Part shown: piece by piece, positions 24,346 to 31,822 of the stretch | How the letters are laid out: each line of letters opens with the position of its first letter | Numbering within the stretch: position 1 is the stretch's first letter | Assembly (NCBI GenBank): GCA_018716625.1 | Contig: DVJQ01000071.1 | Span: 1-39,025 of the forward strand | Source: Candidatus Galligastranaerophilus intestinavium | GTDB taxonomy: Bacteria > Cyanobacteriota > Vampirovibrionia > Gastranaerophilales > Gastranaerophilaceae | Length of the DNA stretch: 39,025 bases | Direction: 5' to 3' | The notes under the pieces: generated by a model | Seen by the model: the letters and a program-made list of their open reading frames with translations, nothing else | What the model was told of the DNA's origin: nothing | Databases searched by the model: none | Translations under genes and position numbers: made by a program

Positions 24346-25095
24346 TTGATTACAAGAAAATCTCGTGAAGAATTAAAACTAATGCGCCATGCAGGTTCGA
24401 TTGTCGCCCTTGTGCATCAGGAGATGAAAAAAGCTGTTTGTGAAGGAATTTCAACATATGAGCTTGATCAGATTGCTTCAAAAATAATAAGGGATAATAA
24501 AGCAATTCCTACATTTTTAAATTACCATGGTTATCCTGCATCTATTTGCACTTCGGTTAACGAGCAGGTTGTACATGGAATCCCCTCAAAGGATATTGTT
24601 TTGCAGGCGGGCGATATTATATCAATCGATGTTGGTGCAACTTATCGAGGGCTTGTAGGTGACAGTGCTTGGACCTATCCTGTGGGGGAAATTTCTCAAG
24701 ATAAAAAAATGCTTTTAGAAACTACCGAAAAAGCCTTAATGGCAGGTGTTTCAAGGATGATTAGCGGCAATTTATTGGAAGAAGTTTCGGCAGCCGTAGA
24801 GGATGTTGCACTCTCAAAAGGTCTTGGAATTGTACGCCAGTACGGTGGTCATGGCGTTGGCAGAAATATGCATGAGGACCCCTTTGTATTTAACTACCGC
24901 ACAGGCAATAAGACAGTGTTAAAGTCAGGGATGACAATTGCAATAGAGCCTATGTTGAATTTAGGTAAGGACGATGTCTACGTTTTGGACGATGATTGGA
25001 CTGTTGTAACTGCAGATGATATGGCTTCGGCGCATTTTGAGCACACAGTTTTAGTAGGCGATGACGGGCCTGAGATTTTAACAAAGTTAAGTTAG
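24346..25095 (+). CDS. map: methionine aminopeptidase type I, TTG start
   Basis: Removes the initiator Met from new proteins. The five metal ligands are all visible: Asp95 and Asp106 (SIDVGATYRGLVGDSA), His169 (GGHGVG), Glu201 (IEPML) and Glu232 (FEHTV). The start is TTG at 24346: AGGGA lies 8 bases upstream, the adk stop blocks a longer frame, and the next ATG would delete the conserved KSREELKLMRHAG start. At 249 residues it has the standard length without a zinc-finger extension. Its 3' end overlaps the convergent nuclease gene by 9 bases. Confidence 0.96.
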   Translation: MITRKSREELKLMRHAGSIVALVHQEMKKAVCEGISTYELDQIASKIIRDNKAIPTFLNYHGYPASICTSVNEQVVHGIPSKDIVLQAGDIISIDVGATYRGLVGDSAWTYPVGEISQDKKMLLETTEKALMAGVSRMISGNLLEEVSAAVEDVALSKGLGIVRQYGGHGVGRNMHEDPFVFNYRTGNKTVLKSGMTIAIEPMLNLGKDDVYVLDDDWTVVTADDMASAHFEHTVLVGDDGPEILTKLS

Positions 25096-25674
25096 ATATT
25101 TTTTTGGCAGTTTGTCTATTACTTTTGTTATACTTTCAAAATAGTTATTTTCTTTTGAAAAGTTTACTGTAAGAAATTCTGTTTTTTCAAGCGAATAGTA
25201 ACATATTGATATGTTTTGTGTCTTGAAAATTTTTGAGCCGCAGTAAAGATAAACTATGCTTTGCAGGTCGCACTCGGGGCTTTTTGGTATGTTTTTTGAT
25301 TTCCAATCATAGATTATATAGTTGTCTTTATCCTGAAAAATAGCGTCAAATCTGCCTGTCAGATAAAAGTTGTATCCTTTGTGTGTACATTTTACAAGGA
25401 AATTTTCCTCTGATTTTATAAATTTTTCTTTGTTTTTAAAAATTTCATCTCTTAAAACTTTTTCAAGCAGCTCTTGTTCAATTTTTGGCATGTTGCTTTT
25501 AATTTTTGTTATGTCAAAACCTTTGATGTAGTATGAAATCATTGCGTGCAGGCGCTCTCCGCGTTTTGCACTTTCATTTTTGTTTAAAAAATCAAGCTGT
25601 AAAATATATCGGTTGATAAAATTTTCAACATTTTCATCAAGCACTTTGAGTGAATTTGCGCTAAAAGTGTTCAT
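25087..25674 (-). CDS. stand-alone PD-(D/E)XK nuclease, RecB/AddB C-domain-like
   Basis: Predicted DNA exonuclease. The 195 residues follow the RecB/Cas4-like nuclease pattern: His43 in RGERLHAMI, Asp110 in LTGRFDAIF, Asp123 and Lys125 in YDWKSK, and the QxxxY motif DLQSIVYLY (Gln138, Tyr142). There is no Cas4 cluster of four cysteines, and no helicase part in this ORF. Its ATG overlaps the stop of the 1255-residue double helicase gene (ATGA), so the two are translated together and very likely form one complex, with this protein giving the nuclease normally fused to AddA/AddB/RecB. There is only one nuclease, unlike AddAB, which has two. Confidence 0.85.
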   Translation of the reverse strand: MNTFSANSLKVLDENVENFINRYILQLDFLNKNESAKRGERLHAMISYYIKGFDITKIKSNMPKIEQELLEKVLRDEIFKNKEKFIKSEENFLVKCTHKGYNFYLTGRFDAIFQDKDNYIIYDWKSKNIPKSPECDLQSIVYLYCGSKIFKTQNISICYYSLEKTEFLTVNFSKENNYFESITKVIDKLPKKYLT

Positions 25675-28600
25675 CTTGCCTCCTTAATGTTAAAAATTTC
25701 ACTAGGTTCGATACTTTTTTCTTTTTTGAATATTTTGTAAGTTTTTGCACAACTCAATAAAAGCTTGGTTTTTGCCCTTGTAATGCCTACATAAAGCAGT
25801 CTGTAGTTTTCTTCAAGTATTTCTTGTTTTAGTGTTTCACTGTCTTTGGGGTTTGGTTTTAGCGATTCAATAAGCTCCGTATTTTTCTTTAATTTTATGT
25901 CGTCAAGTTTTAGCCCCATATTTTCGCTGTTTAGCTCGGGTATAAAAACAAAGTCAAATTCGTCACCCTTAGCTTTATGCATTGTCATAATCCTTATCGC
26001 GTCTGTTTTTTCTTCGTCTTTTGTGAAAAATTTTACGCTTTTGTTTGCTCTTTCTGATATTTCATTTAAGCGGTTTGTCATCTCCTCAAAAGAGTTGTAG
26101 GATTTTAAAATTTTTTCTGCTATGGAATAAACCATTGATATATTTGCAAATTCAAGTGTGTTTTTAAAATAATAATCCCCAATTTCAAAAATAAGCTCAA
26201 GAGGATTTGTTGTGCTCTTTAGTAAAAAATACCTTAAATCCCACCATAGCGAATATTTTGAAAAATAATCGCAGAGGAAATCTTTTTCTTCTATTTCGAC
26301 TAAAATTTCTCTTTCATCTTGATATTGTTCAATTTCAAGCATAGTTTCAATGCTTTTTTTGATATTTTTTTTGTTTCTTGTGTCATTTATAAAATTAAAT
26401 ACAGCGAGCACAACTCTAAAAACAGCGTTGTTGTTGAGTGTATCTGTGGTTTTTTCGTATTTAATGTTTTTACCCTCAAGAAATTCACCCCATTTTAAAA
26501 CTTGCCAATTGCTTCTGAGCAGTATCCCAATACTTTTATCGGGATGTTCGTTTTTTATTTTTTTAATTTCACTTACAATATAATTTTTCTCATCCTCGCT
26601 TTTTTCAAAGACCTTAAACTCTACCCCGTCAGTGTTTGTTGGGTTTTTGCCTTCGACAGGCTGCATTTTTATGTTTAAAAAAGCCTCAGGTGCAAACTTG
26701 TGTGCTTCATCAATTGTCTTGTTTGCCAGTTCGATAATTTTCAACCCGCACCTTTGTGATTTGTTCATTTCAACATTGTAATTTTCTTTTATAAATTTTT
26801 TAAACCCTCTGACATCAGAATTTGAAAAAGTCGCGGTTATTGCCTGATTTACATCTCCGCACCTTATTATATTTCCGTATTTTTCACCCAAAACAGTTAT
26901 TAATTCCTGTTGAATGGGGGATGAATCCTGCGCTTCATCCTCTATTATAACTCTGCACATGTTCTGATAGTAATTGCGCACATCAGAGTTACTCTTTAGT
27001 AGTTTTAAGGCGTAAGTTAACAAATCGTCATAGTCAAGAAAATTATTTTCTTTCATAAAATTATTGTAAGAGCTGTAAATCCTTTTAAAGCTTGGGCTTT
27101 TAACTTTTTCAAGCTGTACAAGGGAGTTTTTAAAGTCGCTTATTGCTCTTTCGTACAGTTCTGTTTTGTCGTAATCGAGTCCCGAGTTTACAACTGATGT
27201 CATAATCAACTCGCGCCTTTTTATTTCGTCAATAATTTCAAAATCATTGTCAATATTTAAAAAGGCATAGTTATTGTTTTCTTTTAAGATTTTAAGTGCA
27301 AGCCCATGAATAGTCGAAATTTGGGGTAATTCCACCATGTTTGGATAATTTTGTTTTATTCTTTCTCTGAAATTTCTTGCTGCTGATTCCATAAAAGTCA
27401 ACACAAAAATATTTTCGCTCTTTAGGTTTTCTATAACATCTCCCTCAAGCAATTTTAATATTAATGCAAGCATAATGGTTGTTTTGCCTGAGCCTGCAAC
27501 GGCGCTTACTGCCATTTTTCCCGATTTATATTCAAGTACCGGTCTTTGATCGTCGCGCGGGGTTATTTTTTTTGCGAGATTTGTTTTTATATTTTGTTCC
27601 GATTTAAAAAATTTGTCCGTTGCGCCAAAATTTTCAACTCCCAAGGTATCATAAATGCTTGAATATACATATATTTTTTCATCGGAGCACAAAAAGAGTT
27701 TGTATAAAATTCTTGCTGTCCTGTCAAGCGTCAATTCCAAGTTGTCATTTGGCTCAAATGTGCTTTTGTTCCAGTTTTTCTGAAAAACCCAAGAATTGTA
27801 AAGCATTCCTATGTCTTGTTTTATCCAGTCGGAGTTCGAACAATCAAGTAAAAACAGATGTTTTACATTAATTTCATTGTCTATCAACTTTTGGGCACTT
27901 GCAACAATTATTGAACTTTGCGGTATTTCATCTTCGCTTAGGGGGTTTTCCGATATTATTGTATTTTGCAGTTGTTCAATAAGGTTTATTTTTTCAAAAC
28001 CGTTCTCAAAAACTTCCTCAAAATCGTTTATTTGTTTTGCAAGTTTGTTTAACTTTAAAATGGAGCTTTGATTTTCAATGTTTTTTTCTACATATTTATT
28101 GCAAATTTCAAAAAGCTGTCCGCTTAAATTTTGCTCTTTTATTTTTTCGCAAAATTCAAGAAAGTCTCCTATTTTCTCATTTTTTTGCTCTTTTAAAAAT
28201 TCTTTTACGGGTTTTCTGTACAAATAATTTGCCTCGCGATAAAGCTGGGTAAGTTCTATTGCTTCGCTTGGAGTAAGTTTTAAAATTTCAATAAAAATTG
28301 ACTTTAGTACAAAAGGGCTTAAATATGTATCAACTATATTTGCAAGTTTTAAAATCTCTATTACTGTTGAAACAAGCGGGTTTTGGTTTAGTTTTTCGCT
28401 GCCGGAGAGAAAAAACACATCTTGTTTTATTTTTTTAAAGCAAAAGCGCAAATAATCATCCGTAAGCGGTGTTACAACTGCAATGTCAGAGGGTTTTACG
28501 CCGTTTTTAATAAGGGTTTTAATTTCTTCAACGGTGTTAAAAATCATTTCATCTCTGCGAATAAAACTTTTGACTATAGTGTTTTTTTCGCAAAATACTT

Positions 28601-29438
28601 TTTTGTTTTTAACGCAATCAAAAACTCTTTTTGCAATTTTTAATTTTTCGCTATTTTCCCTTAAATCAATTGGTTTTTGTTCTAAAAATTTTTCAAAGTC
28701 AACAATTGTTGCACTTAAATAGCCAAGTCTCGATGAACCCAGAGGGTCTTGTGCTATGAAAAATTCCCTGATTTCATCTTTAATGTATTTTAAATATTCA
28801 AAAACAACCGGCGTAATTTCGTCCCCGTCGTCTAAAATTACGTAGCGGTAAGGGTTTTTGGTATTTTTGTAAAGATATTCAAAAATATTTACTTGTCTTA
28901 AATAGTCAAAAGCCCTAAATTCAAGAGTTTTTAACTTGTATAAATTAATTGCCTCCCTTGCCTCATTTGCGTAGGACTCATTTAAAACTTTTTCGCGTTT
29001 CTTTATTTCATCCTGATTCAGTGCATTTTGTACAATTAAGGAGTAGCGCCTTAAAAGCTGGTGCAAAAGGTTTACTTTAGAATTGTAGCCCTTAAATTCC
29101 ACCTCTTTTATGCAATTTTTAAAAATGTATTGCGATACTTCAAGTCCGCACAGGTGCGCAAAGACTGTGGAGTTGGGGTTTTTTATGTTATTTTCAACAA
29201 GTGCCCAGTTTTTTTCCAAAAAATTCCTTGTAAGTCCAAAAAAGCTAAATACATTTAAGTTTCCGATGTTGCCTGTTTGAGATTTATTTTTGATTTTTTC
29301 CGTAAAATTTTTCTTTTTTCTTCCGTTTTGAACAAGCACGAGAATTTCCTCGGGCTTTGCGCCCAAGTTTACAAGATTGAAAAATTTTTCAACAAGTATA
29401 TCTGTTTTGTTTGAATTTATGGTTGAATAAAATATCAT
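25671..29438 (-). CDS. AddB-AddA-like fused superfamily 1 helicase
   Basis: Likely double-strand-break-processing motor. The C-terminal half (about 630-1255) is a complete UvrD/AddA-type helicase: Walker A AVAGSGKTT (about 643-651), TFMESAARNFRERI, Walker B IIEDEAQDSSPIQ (about 834), GDVNQAI, MTMHKAKGDEFDFVFIP, and LLYVGITRAKTKLLL (about 1218). The N-terminal half (1 to about 620) also looks like a helicase of this fold but degenerate: its P-loop position reads STINSNKT, and segments such as DIAVVTPLTDDYLRFCFKKI and LVSTVIEILKLAN resemble AddB. Thus one chain seems to join an inactive AddB-like module to an active AddA-like motor, without nuclease; the next gene supplies that. It overlaps priA and the nuclease gene by 4 bases each. 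Confidence 0.82.
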   Translation of the reverse strand: MIFYSTINSNKTDILVEKFFNLVNLGAKPEEILVLVQNGRKKKNFTEKIKNKSQTGNIGNLNVFSFFGLTRNFLEKNWALVENNIKNPNSTVFAHLCGLEVSQYIFKNCIKEVEFKGYNSKVNLLHQLLRRYSLIVQNALNQDEIKKREKVLNESYANEAREAINLYKLKTLEFRAFDYLRQVNIFEYLYKNTKNPYRYVILDDGDEITPVVFEYLKYIKDEIREFFIAQDPLGSSRLGYLSATIVDFEKFLEQKPIDLRENSEKLKIAKRVFDCVKNKKVFCEKNTIVKSFIRRDEMIFNTVEEIKTLIKNGVKPSDIAVVTPLTDDYLRFCFKKIKQDVFFLSGSEKLNQNPLVSTVIEILKLANIVDTYLSPFVLKSIFIEILKLTPSEAIELTQLYREANYLYRKPVKEFLKEQKNEKIGDFLEFCEKIKEQNLSGQLFEICNKYVEKNIENQSSILKLNKLAKQINDFEEVFENGFEKINLIEQLQNTIISENPLSEDEIPQSSIIVASAQKLIDNEINVKHLFLLDCSNSDWIKQDIGMLYNSWVFQKNWNKSTFEPNDNLELTLDRTARILYKLFLCSDEKIYVYSSIYDTLGVENFGATDKFFKSEQNIKTNLAKKITPRDDQRPVLEYKSGKMAVSAVAGSGKTTIMLALILKLLEGDVIENLKSENIFVLTFMESAARNFRERIKQNYPNMVELPQISTIHGLALKILKENNNYAFLNIDNDFEIIDEIKRRELIMTSVVNSGLDYDKTELYERAISDFKNSLVQLEKVKSPSFKRIYSSYNNFMKENNFLDYDDLLTYALKLLKSNSDVRNYYQNMCRVIIEDEAQDSSPIQQELITVLGEKYGNIIRCGDVNQAITATFSNSDVRGFKKFIKENYNVEMNKSQRCGLKIIELANKTIDEAHKFAPEAFLNIKMQPVEGKNPTNTDGVEFKVFEKSEDEKNYIVSEIKKIKNEHPDKSIGILLRSNWQVLKWGEFLEGKNIKYEKTTDTLNNNAVFRVVLAVFNFINDTRNKKNIKKSIETMLEIEQYQDEREILVEIEEKDFLCDYFSKYSLWWDLRYFLLKSTTNPLELIFEIGDYYFKNTLEFANISMVYSIAEKILKSYNSFEEMTNRLNEISERANKSVKFFTKDEEKTDAIRIMTMHKAKGDEFDFVFIPELNSENMGLKLDDIKLKKNTELIESLKPNPKDSETLKQEILEENYRLLYVGITRAKTKLLLSCAKTYKIFKKEKSIEPSEIFNIKEAR

Positions 29439-31453
29439 AATATGTCAGTAGGATCGACATCCACAGTCATTTTAATTTCTTTGTGCAAACTTATTCTCCT
29501 TAAAAAACCAAGTACTGTGTCATGCCCTTTTTGTCCGAGTTTATTTTTTATAAGAATATTGTAGCGGTACTCTCCCCTTATTTTTCCTATTACGCAAGGA
29601 ACTGGGCCAAGCGTGATTATTCTTTCATCAAGTGAGAGTTTTTTTATGTAATTTTCAAGATGCGCAGCTATTTCCACACAGGCATGCTCTGCCATAAAGT
29701 CCTCGCTTGAGCTTATGATTATTCTTATTATTTTTGAATAAGGGGGGTAATCGTACTCTTGTCTTAGTTCTTTTTCTTTTTCAAAAAAGCTCAAATAATC
29801 CTGTTCTTTTGCTTTTTGCAAGAATAAATTGTCAGGGTTGTAAGTTTGAAAAATTACTTTGCCTTTGTGTTCTCCTCTGCCTGAGCGTCCCGCAACCTGT
29901 GTCAAAAGCGAAAAGCCGCGCTCCGAGCTTCTGTAGTCGGGCAAATTAAAACTTAAATCTGCGTTAATTACCCCGACAAGCGTTACATTTGGGTTATCCA
30001 GACCCTTTGCAATCATTTGAGTGCCTATTAAAATATTTATTTCGCCCTGTTGAAATTTTTGTAAAATTTCTATGTGTTCGTTTTTTGTATTCAGACTGTC
30101 ACTGTCAAGACGTGCGATTGTCATATCACTAAAGATTTTTCTTGCTATTTCTTCAACCCTTTGTGAGCCTGTGCCGAAATTTTCAAGTTCTTCGCTCGAA
30201 CACTTTGCGCATTTTGCCGCTTTTGTTTCATAACCGCAGTAGTGGCATTTGTATGAATTTGTTTGTGAGTGGTAAATTAAGGGTATTGCACATTTTTTAC
30301 ACTCCAGAACTTCTCCGCATTCCATACATTGAGTATAGCTTGAAAAACCGCGCCTGTTTATTAGGAAAATAACTTGTTCGCCACGCTCTACGGTTTGTTT
30401 GGTTTTTTCAACAAGCGTACGAGAAAAAATCCCCAAGTTGCCTTCCAGCCTTTCACTTTTCATATCAATTATGCTTACATCGGGCAATTGGGCATTGTTA
30501 TATCTGTTTTTTAGTTCAAAAAGCGAATTTGTGTTTTGTGCCTCCCAAAAACTTTCCACATCGGGAGTTGCGCTGCCTGAAATAATTTTAGCGCCATAGA
30601 GTTGCGCCAGTTTTTTTGCAACATTTTTTGCGCAATACCTCGGGTTTGGCATGGTTTGTTTGTAACTTGTGTCGTGTTCTTCATCGATTATAATAAGCCC
30701 CAAGTTTGCAATTGGTGCAAATACTGCCGAGCGTGCACCAAAGAGAATTTTTATCTCATTTTGTCTTAATCTTTGCCATACGCTGTATTTTTCTGCCTCT
30801 GAAATGGATGAGTGCCATATGGCAACGTTTTGCGAGCCAAAGCGATTTATTGTGCGCATGGTGAGTTGAGATACAAGCGCAATCTCAGGTGCCATAAAAA
30901 GCACGTTTTTACCTTCTTTTATGGTATCTTCTATTAATTTAAAATAAATCTCGGTTTTGCCTGAGCCTGTAATACCCCAAAGTAAAGAGTTTTGAGCATT
31001 TACATGTTTTATTTCTTCATAAACTTTTTGTTGTTCATCGCTCAAATTATGCTCTATAAGCCCGCTTTCTTCTTTGAGAGCTGCGTTTTCTTTTTTTGGT
31101 TTTCTGTATTTTTTTACATTTTTTTCAAAAAACTTTTGAGGGAGTGCCGTTTTTAAAACTGTTGCAATGTCGCAAAAATAGTAGTTTGCAACCCACTCAA
31201 GCAGCTTTAAATACTCAATATCAAAAAGCGGTTCGCTCTCAAGAATTTCGTCTATATATTTTGCCTTAATACTCTCATCAAGGTAGTTTGAAAACCCTAC
31301 AACATAACCCTTTATTTTTCTTTTTGGCCCAAAAGGCACGCTGAGCGCCTGTCCGATTTTAATTTTGTCCTTAAAATCTTTGGGTATTAAATAACTGAAT
31401 GTTTTTGTACCGAGTTTTGCAACATCAACCAGTACAAGTGCATATTTATACAT
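29435..31453 (-). CDS. priA: primosomal helicase PriA
   Basis: Restarts stalled replication forks by loading the replicative helicase. The 672 residues have the N-terminal 3' DNA-binding domain (KTFSYLIPKDF, VPFGPKRKIKGYVVG), Walker A GITGSGKTEIY (about 159-169), DEEHD, GSATPD, and a zinc module between about 374 and 425 with paired cysteines (CMECGEVLECKKC, KCHYCGYE, AAKCAKCSS), then RIAGRSGRG-type and C-terminal domains. It starts right after the stop of the small exported protein gene (TAGATG), with AAAGG upstream, and overlaps the double helicase by 4 bases. Co-expression with polA and a recombination machine makes functional sense. Confidence 0.95.
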   Translation of the reverse strand: MYKYALVLVDVAKLGTKTFSYLIPKDFKDKIKIGQALSVPFGPKRKIKGYVVGFSNYLDESIKAKYIDEILESEPLFDIEYLKLLEWVANYYFCDIATVLKTALPQKFFEKNVKKYRKPKKENAALKEESGLIEHNLSDEQQKVYEEIKHVNAQNSLLWGITGSGKTEIYFKLIEDTIKEGKNVLFMAPEIALVSQLTMRTINRFGSQNVAIWHSSISEAEKYSVWQRLRQNEIKILFGARSAVFAPIANLGLIIIDEEHDTSYKQTMPNPRYCAKNVAKKLAQLYGAKIISGSATPDVESFWEAQNTNSLFELKNRYNNAQLPDVSIIDMKSERLEGNLGIFSRTLVEKTKQTVERGEQVIFLINRRGFSSYTQCMECGEVLECKKCAIPLIYHSQTNSYKCHYCGYETKAAKCAKCSSEELENFGTGSQRVEEIARKIFSDMTIARLDSDSLNTKNEHIEILQKFQQGEINILIGTQMIAKGLDNPNVTLVGVINADLSFNLPDYRSSERGFSLLTQVAGRSGRGEHKGKVIFQTYNPDNLFLQKAKEQDYLSFFEKEKELRQEYDYPPYSKIIRIIISSSEDFMAEHACVEIAAHLENYIKKLSLDERIITLGPVPCVIGKIRGEYRYNILIKNKLGQKGHDTVLGFLRRISLHKEIKMTVDVDPTDIL

Positions 31454-31822
31454 CTATAGTACCTTTTGAGGGATATTTTTAATATTTAAGTCAATAGTGT
31501 CAAAAATGGCTTTTTGTATTCCGGTACCTGAGGTAAAATCGCTGTTTGCAGGTAAAATCTTTATGCTTGAGCTGTTTGTACCTTCTTTTGAAACGGTTAC
31601 AATGTAGTTTTTGTTTAGTGTTTTAAACATTATGTACCCGCTTTTTGACTGCATTTCAATTATGTCATATTGTCCTGTGGAGTTAAGTGCGCTTAGCGTA
31701 AGCAAATATAAATTGTCCGCACTTACGGAGTAGTTTTTATTACAGCTTGAAAGCATTGACTCGTTTGCATTTGCGCTAAGCGAAAAAAGTATTAAAGTAA
31801 ATAATGTTAAAATTCTTTTCAT
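31454..31822 (-). CDS. small exported protein, unknown
   Basis: No family is recognised. The ATG at 31822 is chosen: AAGGAGAG lies just upstream and it overlaps the polA stop by one base (TAATG). The 122-residue product has a typical Sec signal peptide (MKRILTLFTLILFSLSANA) cleaved before NES, without a lipobox. The mature part (about 103 residues) is a small alpha/beta-looking domain with strands such as GYIMFKTLNKNYIVTV and SSIKILPANSD; it has one Cys. It should be periplasmic. Its place between polA and priA is odd for an exported protein and gives no hint of function. Confidence 0.8.
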   Translation of the reverse strand: MKRILTLFTLILFSLSANANESMLSSCNKNYSVSADNLYLLTLSALNSTGQYDIIEMQSKSGYIMFKTLNKNYIVTVSKEGTNSSSIKILPANSDFTSGTGIQKAIFDTIDLNIKNIPQKVL

